This document shows, in pieces, positions 28,003 through 36,664 of a DNA stretch of 64,000 nucleotides; the first letter of the stretch is position 1; each line of letters starts with the position of its first letter. The stretch lies in assembly GCF_003362725.1 (NCBI RefSeq), contig NZ_QKTV01000001.1, forward strand, positions 852,347 to 916,346. The letters are read 5' to 3'. The position numbers were made by a program, and so were the translations under genes. The notes beneath the pieces are model-generated. The model saw only the letters and a list, made by a program, of their open reading frames with translations. It ran no database searches and was not told where the DNA came from. This DNA is from Winogradskyella aurantiaca. Its GTDB lineage: Bacteria > Bacteroidota > Bacteroidia > Flavobacteriales > Flavobacteriaceae.

Positions 28003-29688
28003 TTAACCTTCCAGATGGTTTAGGTCCTCTTTAGAAAAACGTTTGTTTTTTAAATAATTGTTTTTACAATAATCCAAAGCAGATTTACCCTTAGCAATTT
28101 TAATGTTGTTAGTAAGAGAGATATCGGCAAGGAAATATTGCATTTTAAGAAGATGCCATTGACGGTTATTGTTGAATGGATTTTCTTCATTAGCCAAGAA
28201 GTCTATGCTCATTTCCAGGAAATCGATGGCTTCAGCAAATCGCTTTTCGTCCTTGTAAGCAATAATCACCTTTTCAAGATTGCCATAATACATTTCGGCT
28301 TCAACGGTCTTGTAAATTTCCGAAAAAGCTTCGTTATATTTTGTAATACATGGCTCATTTATTTTTGCATAGCACAATTGATTGGCCTGATTGGCTAAGT
28401 CGAGACCCATTGGTTCACCCGTAAATGGATTCTGCCATAGCTTGTGTTCTTCTGTAAAGTCAAAATAGTCTTGAAATCCTTTGGCATCTTTCGCGTCCAT
28501 TAAATTTTGCAGATAGACATCCAAGGCATTTAAATCATAAGCTACTTCAATACCATAAGCATCCTCAATATTTAGTCTGTAATTATTCTTGTAGTCAGCG
28601 AATGTTGGATAATTACTCATATCTCTAAAATCTTTAAAAATAAATTTTAAAGCATCATTCAATGATAGTGGCACAATTGATACGTGATCAGCTTCATAAG
28701 TATTTTTTAAGAACGTAATGGCCTCATTTGGTGTATTTTGAAATAGAGTTTCAATCTCGTCGCCATATTCAATCCTATCCGGTGAGTCATTTGTAGCATT
28801 GGCAACAAAGTAGTACATGTTCTTGCCTTTATAGGACTCAAAGAAATCTGTCATTTCACTAGCCTTACTGCCTTTGCCAAGAAATGATGTGGATAAACAA
28901 ATAAATCCTCGAAATGGAGAATCGGGCTCTAACATCAAATGATGATTATATTCTGCGCCATTGGAGTGACCAATCATTACGTTAAAACCGGAGGTGCTAT
29001 ACTTAGAATCGATATAAGGCACTAATTCGTTAAACAGGTACTCGGTAAAATATTCTCCACTTTTGTAATTAAATAACTCCTCGTTTCGCTTTTTATGAAC
29101 AATCCCTACTAGAATGGACTCAGGAATGATTTGATAACTAGATAAAGAAAGTGCTAAGATATTCCCCCTCGCCACATCAAAATTGTCTGTGCCACCATCT
29201 GTGATATAGATGACAGGATATTTTTTTTCGGGCGAATAGTTTTCCGGTAAGTCAATCTTTATCATATGCTTATTTCCCAAAAACTTAGAATCAATAAAAT
29301 CGATATCGTATTCCAGCCCTAAACGATCACTGTCGATATGGTCCATCCAAGTTTTAATTACGATTTCTGTTTTGGAATCTTCATTTTCAAGAATAAGATT
29401 AGGATTGTCGTTTAATTGTTTAATGATCCCTTCAGAATTCCAATCTCCTTTTGTGAATTTAAATTCTGCTGGATAGCTAAGTTCTACAGAAATACTACGC
29501 TCATAATCTGAGGTTTTTTCCATTTTAACTTGCTTAGGATTCCAATTTCCTAAAGTCTCCTGATTACCCATTATATAAACTTCGTCGGTTGCGTTTGGTA
29601 CAATAACTTTAATGGTTTGTGTTGTTTGACTGAATGCTATTGCTGTTACTAATAGCATGGTTTTTAGTGTGATTAATGTTTTGCTCAT
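28003..29688 (-). CDS. Esterase-like protein with CBM20-type N-terminal domain
   Basis: Start chosen at the ATG at 29688 (MSKTLITLKTMLLVTAIAFSQ, a clean signal peptide); an earlier in-frame ATG at 29709 is less likely. After the signal, residues ~22-115 resemble a starch-binding CBM20 fold (VYIMGNQETLGNWNPKQVKM...EFKFTKGDWN). An alpha/beta hydrolase of the esterase-D/IroE type follows (KYPVIYITDGG, nucleophile elbow MIGHSNGAEY, His near YEADHVSI). The C-terminal ~170 residues are helical and TPR-like. About 561 residues. It probably hydrolyses esters at the cell envelope; substrate unknown. Confidence 0.82.
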   Translation of the reverse strand: MSKTLITLKTMLLVTAIAFSQTTQTIKVIVPNATDEVYIMGNQETLGNWNPKQVKMEKTSDYERSISVELSYPAEFKFTKGDWNSEGIIKQLNDNPNLILENEDSKTEIVIKTWMDHIDSDRLGLEYDIDFIDSKFLGNKHMIKIDLPENYSPEKKYPVIYITDGGTDNFDVARGNILALSLSSYQIIPESILVGIVHKKRNEELFNYKSGEYFTEYLFNELVPYIDSKYSTSGFNVMIGHSNGAEYNHHLMLEPDSPFRGFICLSTSFLGKGSKASEMTDFFESYKGKNMYYFVANATNDSPDRIEYGDEIETLFQNTPNEAITFLKNTYEADHVSIVPLSLNDALKFIFKDFRDMSNYPTFADYKNNYRLNIEDAYGIEVAYDLNALDVYLQNLMDAKDAKGFQDYFDFTEEHKLWQNPFTGEPMGLDLANQANQLCYAKINEPCITKYNEAFSEIYKTVEAEMYYGNLEKVIIAYKDEKRFAEAIDFLEMSIDFLANEENPFNNNRQWHLLKMQYFLADISLTNNIKIAKGKSALDYCKNNYLKNKRFSKEDLNHLEG

Positions 29689-29760
29689 GATTAATATATT
29701 TTTGAACAAAAGTATCGGGGAGGGGCTGTGGATTCTAGAAAAGTGGTGGTGATTTAGGGG

Positions 29761-30816
29761 CTAATCCCTGGGGTGATTTTTAAATTTCTCTACAAATTCC
29801 GTGCGATTACTCACTTCTAACTTTGCGTAGAGATTGCGAATATGCGTTTTTACGGTGTTTAAGGATATAAAGAGTTCTGAAGCAATTTCTTTATTGCTTT
29901 TGTTGTCCATCATTAGTTCCGCTACCTTTTCTTCCTGAGTGGTCAAACTAAAATCTACGGGCACCTGCGCAATGGTTTTGGCTTGTTTTAATTTAAGGAT
30001 CAGGAACACGATGATGGCCAAAAGCAAAAGGGATATAATGGCTAAACCGTAACTAGTCTTTTTAAAGAAGGAAAAGTCTTCTTCGGTCTCAGCCTTATAG
30101 AGATCCAGAAGATAATTTCTGTATTGCAAGGCATAAAACGAATTTTCATAGTAGTCTTCTAAATTGCCTTCAAGGTTGGTGTAGAAATCAGGATCATCAT
30201 TCAAATCATTTTTTACCACATTAGGGGGTAGACTTCCTAACAATACTAAAGTGGTTAGCGGGTGTGTTTCTTTCTGAATTGTAAAGGATTTTAATTCTGA
30301 TAAAAATTGTGAAGTCGTTTGCTTGATCATTTCCTGATTGCTAAAATCTGAAAACTCATCACGCAGTTTATCAACATAAGACCCGTAGCCATTCCATTCT
30401 TTGTCAACTGGATTGGTATTGCTATAGCTAGAAAACCAAAACTTTTGGTTCTTTTCAAAGACAATGGTATCCTTATTGGAGAAGATAAAATTGTGGAAGT
30501 TCTTAAGATCCGGCATATCGTATTTTTGCACACCTTCCACATCTTCATCCACATTGGCATAAATCCGATACAAGGCGTGTTTGTCTGAAAGTAAACTCCC
30601 TCCAAAAGAAAAGTACCCTAAACTATCAGTTAGGGTAGAGGTTATAATTTGATCGGGACTAATAGACGTTAGTTCGTCAAAATTTAACAAACTTAGATAG
30701 ACGCGTTTGTTTTTTTTTGGCGTGTCTAAATAGCCGGAAATGGAATATTGTCCAAAACAGAAATTCCCCATTATGATTAGAATCAACGGAATAATACGCC
30801 TAGGGAAACTGCTCAT
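29761..30816 (-). CDS. Membrane-anchored LuxR-type regulator
   Basis: From the ATG at 30816 the protein is 351 residues: signal peptide (ILIIMGNFCFGQ), an exported beta-type domain (YSISGYLDTPKKNKRVYLSLLN ... TDSLGYFSFGG), one transmembrane helix (about 254-276) and a cytoplasmic LuxR-type HTH (about 291-351: LTTQEEKVAELMMDNKSNKE, IASELFISLNTVKTHIRNLY). An earlier ATG at 30885 would put a terminator stem in the coding region, so it is rejected. The layout implies direct control of transcription by an external or periplasmic signal. A paralog with the same order lies at 48754-49803. Confidence 0.85.
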   Translation of the reverse strand: MSSFPRRIIPLILIIMGNFCFGQYSISGYLDTPKKNKRVYLSLLNFDELTSISPDQIITSTLTDSLGYFSFGGSLLSDKHALYRIYANVDEDVEGVQKYDMPDLKNFHNFIFSNKDTIVFEKNQKFWFSSYSNTNPVDKEWNGYGSYVDKLRDEFSDFSNQEMIKQTTSQFLSELKSFTIQKETHPLTTLVLLGSLPPNVVKNDLNDDPDFYTNLEGNLEDYYENSFYALQYRNYLLDLYKAETEEDFSFFKKTSYGLAIISLLLLAIIVFLILKLKQAKTIAQVPVDFSLTTQEEKVAELMMDNKSNKEIASELFISLNTVKTHIRNLYAKLEVSNRTEFVEKFKNHPRD

Positions 30817-30872
30817 AAAGAATAGGAAATGTTTTTTTGATGACGGATAAAAATAATCAAATCCGATGATAT

Positions 30873-30896
30873 AAAACCGAGGCATAGCTCGGTTTT
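30873..30896 (-). terminator. Intrinsic terminator of the 30929-31882 hydrolase gene
   Basis: Perfect 9-bp stem AAAACCGAG/CTCGGTTTT with a 6-nt loop. On the minus strand it follows the hydrolase stop by 32 bp and ends in TTTTAT. It separates that gene from the LuxR-type regulator. Confidence 0.75.
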
Positions 30897-30928
30897 AATT
30901 CAAATTTCGCAATCCAATAGTTTTAGAG

Positions 30929-31882
30929 CTATTTATTAAAAGCAGTATTTCTGATCCAGGAGAACATTTTATCAAAACCGATATCTCTTACAGGTTTAGG
31001 AGATAAGAAAATGTCATGTTGTGCATTATCGATCTGTACCATTGTAACTTTCTCACCTAATTTTTTTCCAACGCGTTTGATGTCTTCAATATTTAAGACT
31101 ATATCATGAGACATTGCCTCTTTTGAATATTTACTCATCTTCAGTGAACCTGAGGAATGCATAATTAAAGTAGGAACTTGAATATCTGATTTATCTAATT
31201 TTTTCTGAGCTTTCGCAATAGCCTCTAACCATTTAAAGTAGGTTGGAAATCCTTTAATTGGTTTCCATTCCAGATTAAAGTCCCAGATGCCATGATGATC
31301 TTTATGAACACTCTTGGCATATGCAGGTGATATGGTTCCTTCAATCTTCGCATAATTTGATACTTTACCAATGATTCTTGCGACTAATAGACTCATAGCT
31401 TTTTCGAGCTTTGACAGGTTGAAATCCAAAAAGGGTGAGTTTAATATCAATCCGCTGACTAAGTCCTTTTCGTTTCCATAGTTCATGTAATAACTTGCAG
31501 TTAATCCCCCTGTAGAATGGGCCAATAAGAATAAAGAAGTATTCTGAGTTTTTATTGTCTTAATTGCAATTGAAATTTCCTCAAAATACTCTTTAAGGTC
31601 TTTACAATAATTGGGATGCTGGTGTGGCATCAAAGACCTGCCATGCTTGCGAAGGTCAAGCGCAAAAAAATCAAAATTATTCTCGTTGAACTTTTCACCC
31701 AGGTGCGCGTGAAAAAAGTAATCTATATATCCATGCAGATACAGTACACTATTTCTCTTCCCTGTGTTTTTATTTGAAGCTGTCAAAACAGCTTTTACTT
31801 CACCCTCATAGTCTGGATTAAGCTTAATGTCTTGACTTGTGTAATCGTCTTGTAAATTCAATTTAATTGATAAGATTGTCAA
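30929..31882 (-). CDS. Alpha/beta hydrolase, serine aminopeptidase S33 type
   Basis: A 317-residue lysophospholipase/monoacylglycerol-lipase-like hydrolase without a signal peptide. LYLHGYIDYF is the oxyanion region, LRKHGRS matches the family's conserved KGHGxS segment, the nucleophile elbow is LLAHSTGG, and the C-terminal DNAQHDIFLSP holds the catalytic His. A lipid ester substrate is likely. It lies just outside the distal end of the cassette array (the last element E0 ends 10 bp before its start) and has its own terminator. Confidence 0.85.
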   Translation of the reverse strand: MTILSIKLNLQDDYTSQDIKLNPDYEGEVKAVLTASNKNTGKRNSVLYLHGYIDYFFHAHLGEKFNENNFDFFALDLRKHGRSLMPHQHPNYCKDLKEYFEEISIAIKTIKTQNTSLFLLAHSTGGLTASYYMNYGNEKDLVSGLILNSPFLDFNLSKLEKAMSLLVARIIGKVSNYAKIEGTISPAYAKSVHKDHHGIWDFNLEWKPIKGFPTYFKWLEAIAKAQKKLDKSDIQVPTLIMHSSGSLKMSKYSKEAMSHDIVLNIEDIKRVGKKLGEKVTMVQIDNAQHDIFLSPKPVRDIGFDKMFSWIRNTAFNK

Positions 31883-31891
31883 ATAAAATTA

Positions 31892-31931
31892 CACTAACGG
31901 TCAATCTAATACCATTATTAGATTGTTAGAA
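31892..31931 (-). repeat. attC-like element E0 (distal end of array)
   Basis: Short 40-bp element: CACTAAC ... GTTAGAA, with a perfect 9-bp arm pair CAATCTAAT/ATTAGATTG. The spacer is 4 nt on the AAC side and none on the GTT side. It ends cassette C0 (ADP-ribosylglycohydrolase); GTTAGAATTT pairs 7 of 10 with the other C0 end at 33347. It is the most degenerate complete element. Confidence 0.55.
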
Positions 31932-31940
31932 TTTCTAAAT

Positions 31941-33284
31941 TTAATCATATTTAATCTCAATGGGGATCTCCCAGGTATTTTTGTCTTCGTTCAGGACTCC
32001 TCCAATTTCTTCAATAATAACACGATCCGTTACCATTAAACCCTTCTGGGCCATATTTTCAAAATTATCCATTCCTTCATTAGGGAAGTTTTGTCTGGTT
32101 CGGTGTATATGAAATTGATTAGAAAATTGTCTTTCAAAAGTCTCTTCAATTCCATTCTTTCCAATCATGAAGCCCAATAAGCCACCCCATGTTGCTGTAG
32201 GATTATCGGAATCCCAACCTGCTAGCGTTCCTATTTGTATGGTTTTTTTTAAATCACCCTCTCCGTAAAACAAGCTTACCAAACTTGATGCAAAGTTAAT
32301 CCCTGCAGCGAAGCAACCATTGCAATACAAGTTTCTAGATGTAATATCATAGCCATCTTTTTGTTGAACCTGATACCGATAGTAGATCGAATCCCTGGTT
32401 TGCTCCCAAGGGAGACCTAACTCATATAATTTACGTGAATAATCAAACATTTTTGCTGGGTACAGGCTATCGGGTAGTACATTGCGAGCCTTATCTGCCA
32501 TCCAGTGAATACGTTCACTTATTGTTTTGTCTTTGTTTAATGAGGCTAATGAATACATGGTAATGTAGAATTTTGAAATGTATTCCGCTTCTTGGCTGGC
32601 AGTAGTTCTAACAGGGAGATCGGCAATTTTAATAGCTATGTCCGGACGGCCCGGAGCAAAAAACCCGAAGAGTTCGGTAGTTAATTGGGCATCGATCATG
32701 TCATAATGTTCATTTTTTTCGGGACTACCGGTTTCTGGAGGAAGAACGCCTTGTTTCATTAAGTCAAATGCCTTTTGATTTGATACCCATAAATAGTTCT
32801 CTTCCTCCCCTTTAATATGTTTTAACCAACCCGCACGTATCTGCTGAGGTGTTAGGCGGCTTGTCTGATTTTTATTCATGAGATATTGATACATATATTC
32901 TATATCGGTATCGTCATCGGCCCCCCATACATCAGTGGAATCCCTGAAAACAAAATCAATAGTTGGAGATAGATTACTGGGTACACCCTGGCCCCAGATA
33001 CTGGGTTGGTCTGGTTTACCCCAGTCATCACGCGTATAGAAATCTCCAGTCTTTAATTCTCCAATATTACCAATCTTATCCATTTCAGTGACAAGGCCAG
33101 TCCAGTTTGCTATAGATTGACCTAACCAGAAACCGTATAACTGATTATAATAGGTTGAACGAGAAATAATAATGACTTCCTTTTTTTCTTTATTCAAAGG
33201 TTCGGCGACCTGATTTTTTTTGATTTCGGTCCTACAGGAAACAATGATAATCAGGCAAAAGACTAGTTTAACAAAGGCTTTCAT
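31941..33284 (-). CDS. ADP-ribosylglycohydrolase family lipoprotein (cassette C0)
   Basis: A 447-residue protein of the ADP-ribosylglycohydrolase/DraG fold. It is a lipoprotein (CLIIIVSC) and therefore exported. The metal-binding clusters are recognisable: DDDTDIEYMY in the first half and GWDSDNPTATWGGLLGFM near residue 375, matching the DDT and D-x-D-(T/N) sites of the family. The exported location is odd for an enzyme that removes ADP-ribose from proteins; Bacteroidota relatives may act on other N-glycosides. It fills one cassette unit between elements E0 and E1. Confidence 0.85.
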   Translation of the reverse strand: MKAFVKLVFCLIIIVSCRTEIKKNQVAEPLNKEKKEVIIISRSTYYNQLYGFWLGQSIANWTGLVTEMDKIGNIGELKTGDFYTRDDWGKPDQPSIWGQGVPSNLSPTIDFVFRDSTDVWGADDDTDIEYMYQYLMNKNQTSRLTPQQIRAGWLKHIKGEEENYLWVSNQKAFDLMKQGVLPPETGSPEKNEHYDMIDAQLTTELFGFFAPGRPDIAIKIADLPVRTTASQEAEYISKFYITMYSLASLNKDKTISERIHWMADKARNVLPDSLYPAKMFDYSRKLYELGLPWEQTRDSIYYRYQVQQKDGYDITSRNLYCNGCFAAGINFASSLVSLFYGEGDLKKTIQIGTLAGWDSDNPTATWGGLLGFMIGKNGIEETFERQFSNQFHIHRTRQNFPNEGMDNFENMAQKGLMVTDRVIIEEIGGVLNEDKNTWEIPIEIKYD

Positions 33285-33340
33285 GATTGTTGCGAATAAC
33301 TAAATTGAAACAATTATGTTTGTTCTGATAAATATGTTCA

Positions 33341-33468
33341 TTTTAACGGTTTTGTATATGACTTGTACCAGCCCTGGAGCTTGCTCAAGCTATACAAAAA
33401 TTAGTTAGATTCTAAGTTAGGTAATTTTTGAATAGGAAGGCTGGTATTAGTTATATGCGTTGTTGTGC
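33341..33468 (-). repeat. attC-like element E1
   Basis: 128 bp: TTTTAACGG ... CGTTGTTGTGC. Outer arms TATATGACTTGTACCAGCC and GGCTGGTATTAGTTATAT are imperfect complements. Spacers are 7 nt on the AAC side and 4 nt on the GTT side. It separates the ADP-ribosylglycohydrolase cassette from the DUF6090 cassette C1, whose stop codon lies 5 bp beyond the GTTGTGC end. Confidence 0.75.
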
Positions 33469-33473
33469 TTTCG

Positions 33474-34262
33474 TTATTTTTTAATCTCTTCATCAATTAA
33501 TTGAAGCAAACTATTAACGTTTTCAACCATATCCTTGTGGACTCCTGCCAAATTACCATTGTTCATCATAGCTAGTCGTAAACCATTGTTGAAGGTTTGA
33601 TTGTTGTAAAGCCATTGTGCATCTGAAATCACTCGTTGATGTTGAGATTCTGGAATATCTTCAACTGATATCCGTTTAGGGAAGCCATATCGAGGTTCGC
33701 TTTTATCAAATAAAATAATCGATTCTGTGTTTGCTACAGACTGGTCATATAAGAATTTTTCATATTCTCGTCGCATATGGTATTCATGACCTAAAACTGT
33801 TGAATAGAATTTGTCAATTTCTAGCAATCCATTTTTAATCGCATCATTTTTAATTAAACTTAGATTTCCAGAACTTAATAGCTCTTTAAAAGTATTATTG
33901 TTCGGTACAAAGTCATACCAGAAAAACACATTTTCATATTGATGAGTATAGGTGGCTACACTCTCCATCGTTCTTGGTATTGTGGTGTTAAGTAAAAAGG
34001 CACAACTTTCAGCTTTTCCGAAGTGATATTCACTGAAACCTTTAATGTTTTCGGCTTCAAGGAGTAAATCTGCTTTTAAATTTTCGAGATAATTAACCTC
34101 TACAGCTCTTGCTTTTTTGGCTTCATTAGAAATATTAATTTGTAAAGCAATCAAAATACCTATAACAACAAGTACAATTTCTCCAATAGCATAAAGTAGA
34201 TATTTAGTAAACTTATTTTCAGTCAGCATTTTTTGACGAATTTTTCTAAAGAATTTAATCAT
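33474..34262 (-). CDS. DUF6090-type membrane protein (cassette C1)
   Basis: A 262-residue protein with the characteristic start MIKFFRKIRQKMLTENKFTKYLLY followed by one transmembrane helix AIGEIVLVVIGILIALQIN, then a helical, mostly extracytoplasmic domain. This is the DUF6090 pattern common in Flavobacteriia, with no known function. A second member lies in cassette C7 (42169-42903) with nearly the same leader and the same cassette ends (AAGCACAAC/GTTGTGCTT). The gene occupies its whole cassette. Confidence 0.82.
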   Translation of the reverse strand: MIKFFRKIRQKMLTENKFTKYLLYAIGEIVLVVIGILIALQINISNEAKKARAVEVNYLENLKADLLLEAENIKGFSEYHFGKAESCAFLLNTTIPRTMESVATYTHQYENVFFWYDFVPNNNTFKELLSSGNLSLIKNDAIKNGLLEIDKFYSTVLGHEYHMRREYEKFLYDQSVANTESIILFDKSEPRYGFPKRISVEDIPESQHQRVISDAQWLYNNQTFNNGLRLAMMNNGNLAGVHKDMVENVNSLLQLIDEEIKK

Positions 34263-34286
34263 TGGTTAGTGGTTTGTCATAATGAA

Positions 34287-34416
34287 GCACAACGGTTTGT
34301 ATAAAAGCAGTTGCGGATTTATGTGCATTTACTTCCAGTTAGCAAGATAGAGAATTAAAGCAAGAAACGGTTTGAGAGTACTCCCAAACCGCCATTGCTT
34401 TTATACCTTGTTGTAA
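34287..34416 (-). repeat. attC-like element E2
   Basis: 130 bp: GCACAACGG ... CCTTGTTGTAA. Arms TATAAAAGCAGTTGCGG and CCGCCATTGCTTTTATA pair almost perfectly. Spacers are 6 and 4 nt. An internal hairpin (AAACGGTTTGAGAGT ... ACTCCCAAACCG) lies between the arms. It ends cassette C2 (nitroreductase/hchA/Crp). Confidence 0.78.
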
Positions 34417-34423
34417 GTAGTTT

Positions 34424-35056
34424 TTATTTAACTTCGGTAATTAAATCTTCTCTACTTTTCCTCACCTTTTTAAGGTTGACTAACCAATCATTTTCTGTGT
34501 CCCTGTATCCCAAGGGAAGCAAAACACAACTTCTTAACCCTTTATCTTGAAGGTTTAAGATTTCATCTACTGCATTTGCATCAAAACCTTCCATTGGGGT
34601 GGCGTCAATTTCCTCAAATGCTGCGGCAGCGATCGCTTGTGAAAAAGCGATATAAGCTTGTTTGGCAGCGTGATTGAAATTCAATTCAGGATCTCTAGGA
34701 GGATAACCTTTCAAAAGCATCTGTCTATAATTCTCCCAACCCTCATTTTTAAACCCCCTAACCTCATTAACTAGGTCGAACATCTTGTTAATTCTCTCTT
34801 CAGTATACGTATCCCAAGCCGCAAAGACCAATAAGTGAGAGCAATCGGAAACAACAGACTGATTCCATGCGATTGGCTTAATTTTATCTTTTACCTCTTG
34901 ATTAGTAATAACATATACTTCAAAAGGTTGTAGTCCACTAGAAGTTGGTGCCAGTGATATCGCTTCTATGATATTATCAATTTTTTCTTGAGGTATTTTT
35001 TGACCATTCATGGCCTTTGTGGCATAACGCCAATTAAGTTTATCTAGTAATTCCAT
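34424..35056 (-). CDS. NAD(P)H-dependent nitroreductase family protein (cassette C2)
   Basis: A 210-residue FMN enzyme of the NfsB-like nitroreductase family. RYATKAMNGQKIP near the N-terminus supplies the FMN-phosphate Arg, SLAPTSSGLQPFEVYVIT is the classic second block, and LLPLGYRDTENDW with KVRKSREDLI ends the family pattern. It reduces nitro or quinone compounds with NAD(P)H. It is the last gene of a three-gene cassette with an Hsp31-type protein 4 bp upstream and a Crp-type regulator, which together look like an electrophile-stress module. Confidence 0.9.
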   Translation of the reverse strand: MELLDKLNWRYATKAMNGQKIPQEKIDNIIEAISLAPTSSGLQPFEVYVITNQEVKDKIKPIAWNQSVVSDCSHLLVFAAWDTYTEERINKMFDLVNEVRGFKNEGWENYRQMLLKGYPPRDPELNFNHAAKQAYIAFSQAIAAAAFEEIDATPMEGFDANAVDEILNLQDKGLRSCVLLPLGYRDTENDWLVNLKKVRKSREDLITEVK

Positions 35057-35060
35057 TTTC

Positions 35061-35915
35061 TTAGTCTAATTCTTTCAATAAAGTATTCGCTGCAAGTTTC
35101 CCTAATTCATTAGATGCTAGTGGACTAGACCCGGTAATTAACTTCTTATCAACACACACGGTTTTATCCATTTTAGTATTCATCAAATTAACACCGAGAT
35201 TTTTTAATTTTTCACTTAGTCCATATGTCATTTTACCTGGGAGATAACCGAACATTGGCGTTTTATTGTCGACTGAATCTGGGAACACAGCCATATTATA
35301 TCCCTTGTATAAGAATTCTTGATTATCCAAAGTGGTTGCTAAGAATGCTCCGGGTCCATGGCAAAGACTTATTGTGAATAAATTACTTTCGTGCGCCCAT
35401 CTTAGGATTTTTGCAACATTTTTATCCTCCGGTATACCAATCATTGCCCCATGACCCCCAGGTACAAAAACAGCAGCATATGAATCTGATTGATCAAATG
35501 AAGACTTGATGAAATCAGAAAGCTTAAGCGGTTTTTCAAAGCTTGCTTTATTTTCATTGTAGATGGCTTTTACCTGTTCATCTTTTTCCGGGAAAGCCCA
35601 CATTTCAAAAACTACTGGTTTTCCCGTTGGGGTGGCAATTTCAAAATCGAATCCTGCGTTTTTCAAATGAAGCATAGGTAACAAAGCTTCTACGGGGTGA
35701 TTTCCTGTAGAGAAGAATTTACCGTTTTTCATTTTTAGATTCTTCTCCTCTGTGAAAATGATCAGAATTTTTGATTTTTTTCCTAGGTATTTTTGATAGG
35801 TGATATTTTCAAAATCTGTTTTGTCCGATACTCCCATTTTTAAAGCCATTTTAGATGGACTGTATGATCCGTCTGATTCCAATTTTGGAGCAAAACCCAA
35901 TATTTTTCTAAGCAT
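35061..35915 (-). CDS. hchA: DJ-1/PfpI superfamily protein, Hsp31 (glyoxalase III/deglycase) type (cassette C2)
   Basis: A 284-residue class I glutamine amidotransferase-like protein with the Hsp31/HchA layout: a long N-terminal extension (SPSKMALKMGVSD), FFSTGNHPVEALLPM with metal or acid residues, VFVPGGHGAMIGIPED, and the nucleophile elbow SLCHGPGAFLA (Cys-His). Hsp31 converts methylglyoxal to lactate and repairs glycated groups. It lies 4 bp upstream of the nitroreductase gene, consistent with a shared detoxification role. The gene symbol is given from the motif set and length. Confidence 0.85.
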   Translation of the reverse strand: MLRKILGFAPKLESDGSYSPSKMALKMGVSDKTDFENITYQKYLGKKSKILIIFTEEKNLKMKNGKFFSTGNHPVEALLPMLHLKNAGFDFEIATPTGKPVVFEMWAFPEKDEQVKAIYNENKASFEKPLKLSDFIKSSFDQSDSYAAVFVPGGHGAMIGIPEDKNVAKILRWAHESNLFTISLCHGPGAFLATTLDNQEFLYKGYNMAVFPDSVDNKTPMFGYLPGKMTYGLSEKLKNLGVNLMNTKMDKTVCVDKKLITGSSPLASNELGKLAANTLLKELD

Positions 35916-35989
35916 AACTTTGTATTTTTGATTTGAATATCAAAAGTAGGAGAGTATTTTGAGATAAAAATTACCCTATGGTAATAAAT

Positions 35990-36565
35990 CTACTTTCTTG
36001 CTTTTTCGGCTCGCACTCGACTCAGACTTTGTTGCGTGATTCCTAAATAAGATGCAATGTGATAATTAGGAACGTGTTGTTCAATATTAGGGTATTGTTC
36101 AAGAAACAAATTGTATCTATCCAAAGCATTCATTTGCAATTGGTTAAGGATTCTTTTGTGCAAACTAACCACATGCCGTTCTAAATTTTTTCTTTGAAAG
36201 GTTTCAAATTCTGGAAAACGAAGGTAGATCTCGTTTAATTTTTGAGCGTTAAACTCAACTACAGCAGAATCAGAAATACATTCCACTGTAAGTGAAGCAG
36301 GCTCATTGTTGAAAATTGCTATAAAATCACTAATCCACCAATCTTTTATTGCAAATTGCAGTGTATGCTCCTTGCCTTCCTTGTCAATACAAAACGAACG
36401 GAGACTACCTTGTGTTACAAAGAAAGTCTTGTTTACAGTTTGACCTTCTCGGATTAAAATTTCTCCTTTCGACACCGTTTTTTCTTTGGAAATAGAATAG
36501 ATATACTCCTCAGCTTGTGAAGAAAGGGAAATTGACTTTTTTATTTTATTGATTAGGTTTTGCAA
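35990..36565 (-). CDS. Crp/Fnr family transcriptional regulator (cassette C2)
   Basis: A 191-residue regulator: an N-terminal cyclic-nucleotide-binding-like beta-roll (GEILIREGQTVNKTFFVTQGSLRSF) and a C-terminal winged helix (HIASYLGITQQSLSRVRAEKARK, recognition helix in ITQQSLSRVR). The Arg/Ser residues that bind cAMP are not conserved and there are no Fnr cysteines, so the effector is unknown. First gene of the three-gene cassette C2; the cassette end GTTGTAAG lies about 20 bp upstream of its start. Confidence 0.9.
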   Translation of the reverse strand: MQNLINKIKKSISLSSQAEEYIYSISKEKTVSKGEILIREGQTVNKTFFVTQGSLRSFCIDKEGKEHTLQFAIKDWWISDFIAIFNNEPASLTVECISDSAVVEFNAQKLNEIYLRFPEFETFQRKNLERHVVSLHKRILNQLQMNALDRYNLFLEQYPNIEQHVPNYHIASYLGITQQSLSRVRAEKARK

Positions 36566-36583
36566 TTGTAGTTCTTGAATTAC

Positions 36584-36652
36584 TTACAACGGTCTCGTAT
36601 AACCGTCTTTTACGGGTTTAAAGTTTAGTTCTTTGGTTGGGAATATTTTCAT
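36584..36652 (-). pseudogene. Relic of a truncated cassette gene (C3a)
   Basis: On the minus strand a cassette start GTTGTGCCTAA (36671 leftwards) is followed by ATG at 36652 and 20 codons reading MKIFPTKELNFKPVKDGYTR, then a stop made by the GTTGTAA end of the next cassette. The 22-residue peptide looks like a gene beginning whose remainder, and the right half of an element, have been lost. The left half-element TTACAACGGTCTCGTATAA (36584-36602) remains. Confidence 0.5.
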
Positions 36653-36664
36653 TTCTCAAATTAG

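Noticed and set aside
30817..30885. Earlier start of the LuxR-type regulator at 30885
   Set aside because: It would place the terminator stem 30873-30896 partly in the coding region and precede a normal signal peptide by 23 residues.
30900..30928. Further attC-like element beyond the 30929-31882 hydrolase
   Set aside because: No GTT end matching GTTAGTGTAA is present; the gene has an ordinary terminator, so the array is taken to end at E0.
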